Shown piece after piece: positions 23,453-36,310 of a stretch of DNA of 64,000 bases (positions are counted from its first letter, which is position 1; the number at the start of each line of letters is the position of its first letter). The DNA comes from Corydoras sp. C115 (Eukaryota > Chordata > Actinopteri > Siluriformes > Callichthyidae): contig JAFMOC010000021.1 of NCBI GenBank assembly GCA_019802505.1, forward strand, positions 6,370,501 through 6,434,500. The letters are read 5' to 3'. Both the position numbers and the translations under genes were made by a program. Below the pieces are notes generated by a model. That model did no database searches and had not been told where the DNA came from. It saw only the letters and a list, made by a program, of their open reading frames with translations.

Positions 23453-24060
23453 GTTCAAGTAATTTACTGATATAACGTTTCTTACAAAGTACATTTCACA
23501 AAGCAACTTTACATTATTATACACCTGAAGCGCTTAAAAAGGACAAGTTGAAGTGACAGTGGCAATAAAAAACTCCCTGTTACATTGTTTTTTAAGGAAG
23601 AAACCTTAAGAGAACCAAGGCTCAGTAGGGGACTCATCCTTCTTGAGCGGCCGGGCTCAGTCTATGTTGCAGTTGCTAATATTTATTAGCCCAATACATT
23701 CATTCATTCATTATCTTCCACTTTATCCTATATTAGGGTCGCGGGGGGGGGGGGGGGGGGGGGGGGGGGTTCTCCATGCCCATCCAGGGGAGAACGTTTC
23801 GGCGCTGGGCAGACACACACTCACACACACAGACACGCACACAAACACACTCTACATGGGGCAATTTGGAGAACTCAATTGACTTGATCCATGTTTTTGG
23901 ACTGTGGGAGGAAACCGGAGAACCCGGAGGAAACCCACGTGGACATGGGGAGAACATGGAAACTCCACCCAGATGGGGATTCGAACCGGGAATCCCTACA
24001 GCTGAGAGGCGAACGTGCCAACCACTAAGCCACTGTGCCGCCCTTAGCCCAATACATTCT
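23453..24060 (-). repeat. interspersed repeat (probable non-LTR 3' end) with inserted SINE-A
   Basis: Contains aaagcaactttacatt, aaaaactccctgttac, aagaaaccttaagagaacca and gactcatcct, and matches the repeat at 55424-55765. A reversed SINE-A splits it at 23698-24043 with target duplication agcccaatacatt. Confidence 0.65.
23698..24043 (-). repeat. SINE-A, full length, with a 27-base G run
   Basis: Reverse copy. At 23743-23769 the usual gcggtgggg has become an uninterrupted run of about 27 G. Confidence 0.92.
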
Positions 24061-25094
24061 ATTCTACAATATTCATTCAGGATTTGATGACCTAAGCATC
24101 TCCTGTTTCTATTTCCAAATATCCGATTTAAAAAGCATTAAATCTTCACGGAAAGTTATAAAGTGCATCCAACGATATGATTTCATCCATCACAATATCT
24201 GTTCAAAAATGAATCAACATTCCACCATTATAAAAACACTTAGGACCTATGTGGCAGCATTCCAAAAAATCAGTAATAAAGTTCAATAGACAAAAACTGG
24301 CCATAGTCCATAGTCTTCATATTATTATAGGTTGCCAAGGCATCATTACAAGAGTGAGCAATAGGGCCTGACTAAAACACCCTGCAAAAGAAAGTATCTT
24401 AAACCTTGGTCATCCATCCACTACTGTATGTATTATACACATTTCCAAAGATTTATAAAACCCATTATTACAGCTAATGTATTCATCTTCATCTCCCTGC
24501 TTTACACCCATAGATTATTATCACTGTGTCTGTCTCATGAAATTGTCTTAAAGCCATGTAACCCCTTAAACACCAAGAATTTCCCAGTGGTTTAAAACTT
24601 GGCTCGTGTTTGTAATAGCTATTTATGCCACATTTATAAAAAAAAAAAAAAAAAAGAATTAGCAAAGAGACATTAAAGACCCTGAAATTCAAAATCTGAT
24701 ACGTGAACAAGAAGCCGCGTCCTTTTGGCGGGTGTCTTTGGCACCCAATTTGTACAGATGGCAAGATTAACACTTTGAGTAGTGTTCCAGAGGGAAAGTG
24801 GGTGGAAGAAGGAGGGACTTCACTCAGATGGTTCTTTTAATTCTGCATAACAAACTGCTGCTTATTTTAGTGGGGAATTATATAATACAGTTTTGCTAGC
24901 TTTTAATCTCAATTTAACATATTTTTCTGATTATGTGATTAGACGTGGCTAATTATTAGACTGACTGAAGTTTAATGATGCAAGTCTCGTAATGCAAAAC
25001 ATTTTTAATTGCAATACATAATTCAGAGGTTCAAATGCATCTTTTTAACAAGCACCTGTTGTAGAAAGAAAAAATAATAATAATAATTAAAAAA
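24061..25094. other. unassigned intronic sequence
   Basis: AT-rich with a poly-A run near 24637; nothing else recognised. Confidence 0.45.
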
Positions 25095-25568
25095 ATGTGA
25101 GTGTGCCCAGCGATGGATTGGCGCCCTGTCCTGGGTCTATCTGCCCAGCGCCCGAGACGTTCTCCCCTGGATGGGCATGGGGAACCCCACCGCGACCCTA
25201 ATAGAGGATAAAGCGGGAGATAATGAATGAATGAATAATAATTTGAGGCGGCACGGTGGCTTAGTGGTTAGCACGTTCGCCTCTCAGCGCTAGGGATTCC
25301 CGGTTCGAATCCCCATCTGGGTGGAGTTTCCATGTTCTCCCGTGTCTGTGTGGGTTTCCTCCGGGTTCTCCGGTTTCCTCCCACAGTCCAAAAACATGGA
25401 TCAAGTCAACTGAATTCTCAAAATTGCCCCATATAGAGTGTGTCTGTGTGAGTGAGTGTGTGCCCAGCGATGGATCTGCCCAGCGCCCGAGACGTTCTCC
25501 CCTGGATGGGCATGGGAACCCCACCGCGACCCTAATAGAGGATAAAGCGGATGATAAAGGATGAATGA
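25095..25568 (+). repeat. SINE-A dimer, first unit 5'-truncated
   Basis: Unit 1 (25095-25235) begins within the core at tgagtgtgcccagcg. Then come an (ATGA)n tail, the spacer ataataatttga and a full second unit (25247-25568). The flanks ttaaaaaaatg and ttaaaaaatg look like a target duplication around the whole dimer, as if a dimeric RNA was reverse transcribed and inserted. Confidence 0.85.
25257..25312 (+). promoter_or_regulatory. internal RNA polymerase III promoter of SINE-A (example)
   Basis: A box tggcttagtgg at 25257-25267 and B box ggttcgaatcc at 25302-25312 match the tRNA-type consensus. Most full-length copies keep both boxes, so the family could be transcribed by Pol III; activity is not shown by sequence. 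Confidence 0.75.
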
Positions 25569-25763
25569 ATTTAAAAAATGAGGGGGGGGTGGGTGCAGGA
25601 TCAGATAATGATCAGGTTTGATAATTCTACATTGTATGGTTTTCTCAATAACTACTGACTTGTGGTGTTATGTTATTAAATGACTAAATGCAAATGTAAA
25701 TGTAATATTTGATCTTTTTTCTTTTTACATTTTTTATTATTCAATGTTTGGTTGATGCACAAG

Positions 25764-26083
25764 GGCGGCACGGTGGCTTAGTGGTTAGCACGTTCGCCTC
25801 TCAGCGCTAGGGATTCCCGGTCTGTTCTCCCCGTGTCTGCGTGGGTTTCCTCCGGGTTCTCCGCTTTTCTTCCACAGTCCAAAAACATGGATCAAGTCAA
25901 TTGAGTTCTCCAAATTGCCCCATATAGAGTGTGTGAGTTAGTGTGTGCCCAGTGATAGATTGGCACCCTGTCCTGGGTGTATCTGCCCAGCGCCCGAGAT
26001 GTTCTCCCCTGGATGGGCATGGGGAACCCCCCCGTGACCCTAGTATAGGATAAAGCGGAAGATAATGGATGGATGGATGGATG
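25764..26083 (+). repeat. SINE-A with B box deleted
   Basis: Target duplication ggttgatgcaca on both sides; tail ATGG. About 30 bases including the B box are missing between gattcccggt and ctgttctcc. Confidence 0.9.
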
Positions 26084-26613
26084 GTTGATGCACATGCATG
26101 ATGGATTATAATCAATAATCAATACAGTCAAGTGAATCGTCACAATATTTTGTCAGCTGCCAAATCTTTATAGGTTGCTAGCCATGAAAGAACATGGAGA
26201 AACCCTTTAAGGAACTCTGTATATGTATACAAGTGCTGAAAATAGCCCATGATTGGTAAGTGCAACTCAAAATGATATGGGTGCTTAAACGCCCCTCCCT
26301 CTGTTAAAGCACCATCAATCTACTCTCCATGGGATTAACGATGGCCATGGCTCTGTTCATACACGGTTGTTTAGATGTGGCTCTGCTGGTCTCATGATGA
26401 GTGAACAACTTTAAGCATGTGCACTTACATCTGGCATTAGAAATAGGTTTCAAGTAACCACGTGTTCCGATCATATTCCCACTATACATGCAAATCAACA
26501 CATATGCCATTTTTATTAAAAAGCTTGCTGTGTTTAGCTTTATGAAGTGGAATCTGCACACAATCTATACATTTAATAAATGTGAATATTCAGGTATGCC
26601 TCAAAATATGTAC
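26084..26613. other. unassigned intronic sequence
   Basis: Nothing recognised. Confidence 0.45.
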
Positions 26614-26961
26614 ATTCATTCATTCATTATCTCCCACTTTATCCTCTATTAGGGTCGCGGTGGGGTTCCCCATGCCTATCCAGGGGAGAACGTCTCGGGC
26701 GCTGGGCAGATACACCCAGGACAGGGCGCCAATCCATCGCTGGGCACACACTCACTCACACAGACACACTCTATATGGGGCAATTTTGAGAATTCAATTG
26801 ACTTGATCCATGTTTTTGGACTGTGGGAGGAAACCGGAGAACCCGGAGGAAACCCATGCGGACACGGGGAGAACATGGAAACTCCACCCAGATGGGGATT
26901 CGAACTGGGAATCCCTAGTGCTGAGAGGCGAACGTGCTGATCACTAAGCCACCGTGCCGCC
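26614..26961 (-). repeat. SINE-A, full length
   Basis: Reverse complete copy, target duplication caaaatatgtaca on both sides. Confidence 0.93.
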
Positions 26962-28221
26962 AAAATATGTACATAAGAGTTAAAATTCTACAATATAAGT
27001 TTTTATAAGTGTTTAAAATGTATAGATAACGTTTTAAAAAGCATGTAATAAATGACTAGTTATTGGGTAAAGCACCATCAAAAAAATGATTAAGCTAAAC
27101 TGTAAGCTTATGATTAAATGGTTTAATAAAGTTTAAATCTATGCAGGAGTCTGCATTATATGCTTAATTATTATATTCATCTAAAGTGCAGTCAGTGTTA
27201 TGGACTTAATAAGCGTTGAAATCTGGCACTGTTTGCTTTAGAGGCATCATTTTTATATAGTGTTTGAATATTGAATATAGTGTAGTCTTTATTCAATATT
27301 GTTTCATAAGCCTATAACTAAAGCAGTCTGCATATTATCTTTAATAACTCTCTGAATGTAGTGCAACCTGGGCAGCCACACACCTCCCATGCATCATCTG
27401 TCGGAAGCCGAATACGTTGGAGAAGATATTTAAAAAAAAAAAAAAAAAAGGTTGAGAATGAACGATGAAAGAAATGAGAGGGAATGAGATTACATCCTTG
27501 GTTTTGCAGAGACTGTCTGTACACACTGCTGAACAAATGTGGCCTAATGCATCCCAGCCCTCCAAATGGAATCGGAGTGATCTGATCTCAGAGCATCCTC
27601 GATCAGATTCGAGTCTGTTTATTTGCTCTGTACTGTCCACTTATGATTCAATCCATCAGACCACTTAATAATTCCAGGTCTGAACAAGTCCCATGACATC
27701 ATCAAAATTTAAACCAGCAAGCAGGTTAATAGAAAATATTTATACAAGTTCAAACAACTCTATATGGAGTCTATATTGCATAATGCATCGACAGCATTTG
27801 CTGGTAAAAGCAGTTGGGGCTAATTTCATACGCCTGCGTTGATTGTTATCTGAGAAATATGGAAATGCAGGCATTCACCTCAGCTAGCAAATCCCTGACA
27901 TTTTCCAGATTGTGATGACTAAGCCTTGACATAATCTATTCTTACTTTTTAATCAACCGCCACAATAATCAGACAAAATAATCACGGCTTGCTTTTGTTG
28001 TTATGAATCAGACCTTGTTTCGGTATTGACTTCGGTACAACTGAACAGATGTTAGCAGTCAAAAAGCTAGTTGCAATACCGCTGAAAGGAAATGGAGCAT
28101 ACAAATGTTTCTGTTTTAATAATTAATGACTAAATAATGCATTAACTTCAAAAGCTGGCAGGTTTTGTTCCACTAATTATAGTAATCATGTCCTGTACTG
28201 TAGGTATAACCAAAGAAAAAA
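26962..28221. other. SINE-free intronic sequence
   Basis: No repeat recognised. The stretch 27800-27990 is of balanced composition and could hold conserved noncoding sequence, but that cannot be judged from one species. Confidence 0.4.
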
Positions 28222-28554
28222 ATTCATCTTCCGCTTTATCCTATATTAGAGTCACGGTGGGGTTCCCCATGCCCATCCAGGGGAGAACGTCTCGGGCGCT
28301 GGGCAGATACACCCAGGACAGGATGCCAATCCATCGCTGGGCACACACTCACCCACACAGACACACTCTATATTGGGCAATTTGGAGAACTCAATTGACT
28401 TGTTCCATGTTTTTGGACTGTGGGAGGAAACCAGAGAACCCGGAGGAAACCCACACAGACACGGGGAGAACATGGAAACTCCACCCCGATGGGGATTCGA
28501 ACCGGGAATCCCTAGTGCTGAGAGGCGAACGTGCTAACCACTAAGCCACCGTGC
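28222..28554 (-). repeat. SINE-A, near full length
   Basis: Reverse copy with a short tail; the last head bases (cgcc) are missing. Confidence 0.9.
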
Positions 28555-28982
28555 TTAGTAAATATAAAATAAAATAAAATCTAGCAATTAATTAGTAAAT
28601 GAAGAACAAAAAGGGTACTTGGTGTAATGTTAGCATTACATGGGAATAGCTGAACCAATGTGATACATCAATAATTACATCTATGTGCAAATTATACAAA
28701 ACTATTAAAAGTTTGTGAATGATTTAGCAATTTGCAAAAATAATTAAATTGCAGTTGTTACAGTTGCAAAAAATGAATAAGTGCTTACTTAAAAGCAAAG
28801 GAAAACTGCAATATACTCAAATATAAAGTACAACGATTTATATACAACAATTCTAAAGTAAAGTGCCAGTGGCTAAGGTAAAATGAATTATGGAAATATG
28901 GAAAATATACTCTACTCCCCATAATGTCAGGCTCCATAATGTCTTCAATCCTCCTGCTGATTAAAAAAAACATGTATTTATA

Positions 28983-29255
28983 CATTCATTCATTTTCTAA
29001 GCCACATATACTAATTAGGACCTTGAAGGGTTGTAAGGAATCCAGTACTCACTGGAAAAGAAGCCAAAAACCATCTTGGACAGATCCCAGGTCCAATGCA
29101 GGGCAGAAACACAAACAAACACATACATATGTGTACAGTGTGATTTCTCTAATTCAGCCTATGTAATTTGGACCAAAGATACTGACAAGAATTGTTACCC
29201 TGGGTCTCAAACCCAGAACCTTGCTGTATGGCAGCCCTACCCTCTGCACCTACAA
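28983..29255 (-). repeat. old tRNA-like SINE relative, diverged
   Basis: Starts cattcattttctaagcc, contains cagatcccaggtccaatgc and gcagggcagaaacac, and ends with a B-box-like gggtctcaaacccagaacc. The arrangement parallels SINE-A, but the sequence is much diverged. Confidence 0.55.
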
Positions 29256-30703
29256 AAAAGAAGAAAAAAAATCTCACACTATGATGTTATACTTCCCCTG
29301 CATTAAAGAGATGTTGTTACTAGGATGAAAAAGTAGAGTCGTGGCCTAATGTAGCAGTTTTAAAGTGGCAGCATTGCCCACACAGTTTTAGGAGCAGAGA
29401 TTTTTGGATATGTATTTTCACAATCCTAAAAAATTGGTTATTATGGGTTTTTCAAGCATTAATTATTTGCCACTATTTTATGAATGCCAGATTTATTGAG
29501 TGCATGAGTTTCTTCCATCTGAGTTGCAGATATCCCTGGCTCTTTTTGAGTTTCATTTGGCTTCTCATCACAATATCATGGCCTATTTAAGGCTGGTTTA
29601 TGACCATTTGGGACAAATTTTTCAGGTTGTAATTAAAAACGTAATTAAAATTCAAGGGCACGGAATATTCATGCATGGCAGAATGAATGGTGAATCTTTC
29701 TAATGAATCCGTTTTGCTTATCAAATAAAATACCAATTTAATGGTAATCCTTGTTAAAGAAAGTCGAGGGGTCTAGGTCTAGAAGAAAGTCTAGGATCCC
29801 TTGTAAAAAATGCTTTTGGATGATTCCTTATTAAAACCACTTCATTTCACAAGTAAAAATACCAAATCGTACCTTTTCACCTCAGGATCACAAAAGACTA
29901 TTTTGTCAGAATGTGTGGCACGGGGCCTGAACCATCCCCATTCTGAACACCTTGCCTAACACTTTTCAAGGGGAAACTATACTAGATAGGCAATTTCCTG
30001 ATCACAATCTTGCAAATGGTTTCAGTTAAACGTCTTTTCACCATTACTGAGCAAAACGGCTCACAAACTTGATTAGCACACTTCTTAACTGTCAGACATC
30101 TGGTCTAAATGTATGAACAAAGCAAAACACATAACTGTTAAACTTTGTAAAACCAATGAAACGGGCAAATCACTTCTCCCCGACCCTGTGATATCTCACT
30201 ACACAGGACAGAATGTTCAGAGCAGATAAGAGTAAAAATTATCCCTAAGCTTCAAACCACCCACTCAAAACCAGCATTATAAATATGATTGAATATTGTA
30301 GTATGGTACAGTGCCTAATATTTCTTAGACCCCTGTGTACAGCCACCCAGTGCAAGTCCCATTTTACTGCTCCTATTATTCTGTAGCATACCCTTTATTA
30401 GTTGGTTTTTATGGGTATGTGTTTTAGATGAGAAAAGGTCAGCATGAAGATCAGAGCCATTCAGAAATATGCAACACTGATGACTTGATGCAGGATAACA
30501 TATATGAAGCCTGAATAATAATTCAGTCTGTTACCTTATATGCTCTTTTCCTAAAAAGAAAAGCTCCAGCGCTTATTCAGAGAAAGGTAGAGAAACACGG
30601 CAAGTTGCCAGTTTATACACTCACACACATTTCATACATAAACACACTTCAATATTTCAAATTCATCTTAATAGTACTTTGGATTTAAGAAACCCATGCA
30701 TGT
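29256..30703. other. repeat-poor intronic sequence
   Basis: About 1.45 kb, AT-rich, no known repeat or exon. Confidence 0.4.
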
Positions 30704-30955
30704 AGTAGTCAATTGAAGGATTGTGGTTAAGGAACCAACCTTGTGACCTGAAGGACCCCGGTTTGATTCCCAGTCCCACCAATTATTTTGGCTGAATGCC
30801 TTTGGGCAAGGCACCTAACCTCAATTGCTGGGGTGTCATATACAAGGCTTTCCACTGCTTCGGGCATGTGTGCTCACTTTACTCATGTGTGTGTATGTGT
30901 GTGTTTCACTGCAGAGATGGGTAAGATGTGGAGGACTAATGACTGAGTGTAAGCA
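30704..30955 (+). repeat. SINE-C (third tRNA-like family)
   Basis: Contains a B-box-like ggtttgattccc, tttgggcaaggcacctaacc, ctgcttcgggcatgtgtgct and tgcagagatgggtaagatg, a set of motifs common in an old fish SINE family. Confidence 0.65.
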
Positions 30956-33360
30956 GAGTAGGCAAAACAGATTACTTAAAAAAAAATAGATCAATTTATG
31001 CAGGCCAATACGTCAATCAAGGTGGCAGGTCAATGTAATTGACTGGCATACTGTTACCATAACTAGGACAAATTATTATTATTACCACTTCCCAGCAGGC
31101 TTTTCAGCCGAGTTATATGTGTTCTAAGTTTTATGCTTTTTTTAATGTTCATGTTGTATTCCGGGGGAATGTGGGTGGCAGGGGTTGTTGTACATTTGTG
31201 CAGAATGCTGAGTGTGTTTGCTCATTCAGGTGGGGGGTTGCCATTTAGGGGAAATGTGTGTTATGTCCTTGGGCCAAAGGATGTACTAAAAGCAAGTTCT
31301 CTCCATGCCATTTGTCAGAGTGTGTTTAATAAAAGAGCAATTTCTGTGAAAATGGCAACCCGAGTCTTTTCTGTGCTGATTCCACAATATTAACATGATG
31401 AGTGTAAACAGGTTTCAACATTAAAGCTTAATAAAAAAGATGAATCCTGGTCGATTACGATGAGCTGTCCACTGGAAAAATTACATCTCGGGCCAGAAAA
31501 GTGTGGGCACACCTGACTTTATGTTTATAAAATCTTGCAAACGCAGAATGCACTCAGGACATCCCAGCTGGGATGATAATCATGCTCACTAAGCCTGTGT
31601 GCCAAACAATTAAGTATACTGTCAATAAAAAACAACAATACATTAATAAATTATTACTCTGTTTATGCAATAAGAATATCAATATGTTCTGTAGAAGTCT
31701 CTGAGAAAAGTGTTTCTGGTTAATGTTAGTGTTTTGTTGGCAAAAATATGACAAAGATGTTCATGCTTCATTGTTTAGAGCATTGAGTTATTTTCTCTCT
31801 CGATTAAAAGCATTGGGAATGGTTTGAAGGTTTTATGAATCAGCTTTACCCCAATCCAAGTAAGATTCAGTGCAAGCGAAGCCCTATGGGAAATGTCAAT
31901 ACAATTGTGATGCATTAATGTTATTATTACACAGTAGACTTACTGACAAAACACGTAATAGTATAAAAAATGTAGTTACATCCAGAGAGCTTTGCTTGTT
32001 TTTATTTATGGAGTCATGTCATATATATAGGCTTTGTTTTCATGTCTTCGTGTTTATCGACTTGGATTTGAGAAGTTGGCTCAGACTGCAGAGAATTTCT
32101 TTGGAAAGCCAACGAGAGGTTGTACTTTGCTCTGTGGCATTGTGATGTTTATGCAACTAGGTTTAAGAGGCTAAATATAGAAATAAATGTAGGATCAAGC
32201 CTGCCTTAGGTTGAGGTGACAAATTGCCGAATCATGATAAATTATGCACCAACACTAAATAACACAGTAAGTTTCATTTATGAATGCATTTTAAAGGAAC
32301 ATTTTTTTTTTTTTTTAATGTTAGCTCGGGCATTTATATAACATGGAAAAAATATATAATGGCAATAATAAGTATGCCATCATTACCACAGCCGGAGATG
32401 AATAAAACATCACACATGTGCATAGCTCTCATTATTGTGCCAGAATCTCATCATCATTCGTGAAGAGCAGAAAAAGAGTACTGAAGAGGGCTGAACCTGG
32501 CTCCAGCCTAAGGGAGAGTATGCAGAATGTGCTTTAATCAATATGTATATTAACTTTTCCTTACAATGAAGGCAGGCTCCTTGCCAAAAGGGGGTTCCAC
32601 AAACTTTAGCTTTTCCAACAATAATATTAAATCTGGAAAAATAAGCATTCTTGATTAGACTTTAATATAAATCTGCTTTAAATCCTTTATTGCTTTAGAT
32701 GATAGGAATATAGACAAAGAGCCACATCCTTTCTAGATATAGCCCTGGCATTAAGTTTTTATGAACTGGAGCTCTTGTGTAAAGTAAAATACTTGACAAA
32801 TTGAAGTAAATGCAGATGTTATCGTACTGCACTTACATCTCTAGGTGTAACCGACTTTCTGAAGTATTCCATATTGGAATAAATCACAGATTTATAAAGT
32901 GTGACTTTAAATAGGCTAATATGATGTTCAGGTTTATACACTTGAATAAGTCTGGATCACTGGCCTGCGGTTGTTTACTGTACAGTTACTTTGGTCTCCA
33001 TACCTTATAAATAATGAAGAGACTGAAAGGAGTTCCGACAGCCAGATAGCAAAGCTGCCTGGAGCCAAATACCTTTAATGACACCATGAATCCACATCAA
33101 GCTTTGGTTCAAAAAACAATCCAAATAAAAATCACACCTGTTATCTGCGACCTGCCTTAAAAACCCTCCCGACTCGGAAAACTGGAGATTACAAAGATAA
33201 AAACAAAATCTGACCTCCTGTAAATGATGTAAATAATGAGGAACATTTAGATGCAACTGACTGTTTTAACATAAACGGGCCTACTAAAGTTGTGCACAGG
33301 TTGTCAAAGTGGAACCACACAAGTGAAACCATTTTCCTTTGCCTTAAATGTTTGTATTAG
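30956..33360. other. repeat-poor intronic sequence
   Basis: About 2.4 kb without recognised repeats. It includes poly-T near 32303 and several short open frames without support. Confidence 0.4.
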
Positions 33361-33705
33361 CGGAGAGGCATGGTGGCTTAGTGGTTAGCCTCTCAGAGCT
33401 GGGGAATCAGGTTCAAATCCAAATCAAAAGTGTTCTTCACGTGTCTGTGTGGGTTTACTTCGGGTTCTCCAGGTTTCATCCAACAGTCCAAAACATGGAT
33501 TCAAGGAAAATTAGATGCTCTAAATTTCCCCTATCTAAACTGCCCCTATATATTCTGTATGTGTGTGTGTGAGTGTGCCCAGTGATGGACTGGCACCCTG
33601 TTCTTGTTGTATATGCCTAGCATCCAAAACGTTCTCCCCTAGATGAGCATAGGGACCTCTCCACCACAACCCTAGTCCCTAGTATAGGATAAAGTGGAAG
33701 ATAAT
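33361..33705 (+). repeat. SINE-A relative, old
   Basis: Head ggcatggtggcttagtgg with later regions at lower identity; tail degraded to gataataaaatgatatgaga. Confidence 0.8.
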
Positions 33706-34264
33706 AAAATGATATGAGATATTTGTATTGGTTGTTTGTGTTATGCTGCAGTCTAAAAAAAACTACCATTGGTCTGTTAAATAAAGTGCAAAAATTTGCA
33801 TATCACAGCCCTCACAGTTTTAATGCTGCTTCTTCTTAATTTACTATGTACTGTTGAAAACAACATTACAACAATATTTCTGTTAGATATTCTGCTGTTG
33901 GTGAATATCTGTGTGGCTGAAGTTATGAAAATGCCTTGCTCTTTTTCAAGCTGTTTCTGTATTAATTCTGTATAATATTACCATATTTAGTTATAAAAAG
34001 ATGCTTTTCAACAAAAAATAACCCCATCCAATCGCAAGTAAACATGGCATTAATTTAAACACTAAAGGATGTTGCCTTACGCCTACTGATAAAAAGCAAA
34101 GGGCACAATAGTTTGGGGGGAAAAAATTTGGACCACTAATAAGCAGAACTACACATACTTCACAAAATCATGCAATAGCTTTTACCCAACTGTTTACAAC
34201 AGAAGAGGAACCAGTGTTGATCTGCTGAAGTGAATTATGTTCTTTGTCCTAGTTAATTCCATGG

Positions 34265-34520
34265 TAAGTAAGTAAGTAAGTAAGTAAACTTTATTTATAT
34301 AGCACTTTTCTTAGGCACAGGCCACAAAGTGCTTTACAAAAGGATAAAACATAAAAATAAAAGAGAATAAACACAATAAAAACACAATTTACACAACATA
34401 AAAACACAACAACCAAGACTACTGGCTAGCCCATTTGCCCAAATGCCTGTTTGAACAGATAAGTCTTTAAATGTTTTTTAAAAGAGTCTGCAGAGTCCAC
34501 CAATCTTAAAATCATGGTGG
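34265..34520 (-). repeat. probable non-LTR 3' end with (GTAA)n
   Basis: A (gtaa)n run is followed by actttatttatatagcactt and aaagtgctttacaaaa, then A-rich sequence and aagtctttaaatgtttttta: the reversed 3' end typical of fish LINEs. Confidence 0.6.
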
Positions 34521-35471
34521 TCCTAAACAGTTTCTATTATTTTAAAATGTCTATGTTTGAATCTTTAGTCTGATGTCATAGAAAGCACATCCTGATGATT
34601 TACTAAATGTCACTAAACACATCCTCAAAAAGAAACTTATTTAAATTACTTTTTTAGCAGAAGTCACATGCATCCGATGTTCATTTTGCAAAATAAGTAT
34701 TTCTTCTTCGCCCCTCAGCCTCACCCCCCGCGTATCATAAATAAAAATAAATGAAGTGCATGAGTAAACACAGCTGTACCTCGAATATCTGAGCAGTGGT
34801 TTTCAAAACAGCAAGGTGACCTAAGGTTGTTAAATTCACTCATAGATATCCTTCCATTTTTAAGCATTGCTTTGTTAATTGTAAATGTATTATATGACTA
34901 CAGGAAATAACATTATATATAATTCGGTATTATATAATTACAGTATATGACATTTTACCACAAATCTGTTCTTACTTTTTTTTGGCTGTTTTTTTTTTGG
35001 TGTCACCTGCTTTTGCACAGGTCATATCCAAATCTATTAAATCAATAGCAACTATGCTTTTAAACTTGTGTCTGTGACCAGAGTTTATAAACATTTTGAC
35101 ATCTCATTAGACTCCTTCTGCATTTCTGGTTGTTTTAAATTTCTATTTCTGCTTTTGTCAGTAATCCTCGTGTGTTTGTAATTAGTACTCTATTATTCCT
35201 GTGTTAACAATATATTTGTTCTATGTGCATATACCTTATCCTCTGTCTAGATAGCTTTAAAACTAAATCCATTAAACCATCTTAAAGTCTAGGGTTTGCC
35301 TAACTTTTTTTCATTTTTTGTTCCATAACTTGATACTAAGGATAGCATCTGGCTCTTTCAAGTTTTTACTATTTTTTACCAGTCCCATGCACTTGCAGTT
35401 TTATGTTCTGCTTTCAGTTTTCGGTTTCTTGGTTTGGGGATTATTTTCGTAATATATTCTGTATATGTGTA
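34521..35471. other. repeat-poor intronic sequence
   Basis: Nothing recognised. Confidence 0.4.
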
Positions 35472-36002
35472 CAGTACCAGTCAAATGTTTGGACACACCC
35501 TCTCCCTGCTCTATTGTCTATTTGCTCCACTTTCCATATAGATGTTATATAAAGTTTTACAATTACAGACTACAGATAGATCTGTTTTCTTTGCTTTTGT
35601 TAGTCTTCTGTTTGTTCTCTGTTCTCTATTGCTTCTCTTTTCTCTATTACCATCACAGAATAGATATCATTTGGGTGGTGTATTGTTTATTGTCAGTTCT
35701 GCATTGACTGACCACCAATGTGGTGAGGGGGTTTTAGTGCAGCAGTGCTGCTGTAGTTTTATTTAAACACCTCAGTGACACTGCTGGGATAGGAATAATG
35801 CACCAACTAATAATCCCTGCTCTGTGGTGCTACCATTGGGATCCTGACCATTAGAGAACAAACAAAAGGGGACACAGTATGTACTGTAGTCCACAAAGAG
35901 TCTGTAATTGTAGAACTACAAAGTCCATCTTTACAGTAAATGGAACTGATAAAATAAGGAAGTGGAGCAAAAAGAGGTGTGTCCAAATTTGGACTGGTAT
36001 TG
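35472..36002. mobile_element. non-autonomous Tc1-like element (MITE)
   Basis: Terminal inverted repeats: cagtaccagtcaaatgtttg at the left end, and the right end reads ccaaatttggactggtattg, its diverged complement. A TA precedes the left end; the right TA is mutated. About 530 bp, with no transposase reading frame. Inner sequence (gtgcagcagtgctgctgtag) is palindromic. Confidence 0.8.
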
Positions 36003-36092
36003 TGTGTTTGTTAGGAGCATTCCAGGTTTGGGCTGCATACCATTCACAATTTCTGATTATTTGGGCTCCATTTTGTTCATCTTGTGTTTAAG

Positions 36093-36310
36093 TGGTAGCT
36101 CAGTGGCTCAGTAGCTCAGTGGTTAGGGTGTTGGGCTATCAATCTGAAGGTTGGGGGTTCAAATCCCAGGTCCACTGAAGTTACCAATGTGGGTCCTTGA
36201 GTAAGACCCTTAACCCTCATTGCTCCAGGGATGTTGTGATGAACCCTGTGTTCACCTTGTAAGTCGCTTTGGATAAAAGCGTCTGCTAAATGACCAAATG
36301 TAAATGTAAT
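36093..36310 (+). repeat. SINE-B, full length
   Basis: tRNA-like head with B box ggttcaaatccc, body accaatgtgggtccttgag and 3' end gtctgctaaatgaccaaatg. The head carries a small duplication (agctcagtggctcagtagct). Confidence 0.85.

Noticed and set aside
25257..25312. tRNA gene from A and B boxes
   Set aside because: The boxes belong to SINE heads; no cloverleaf with acceptor stem or anticodon arm was found, and the sequence continues into the SINE core.
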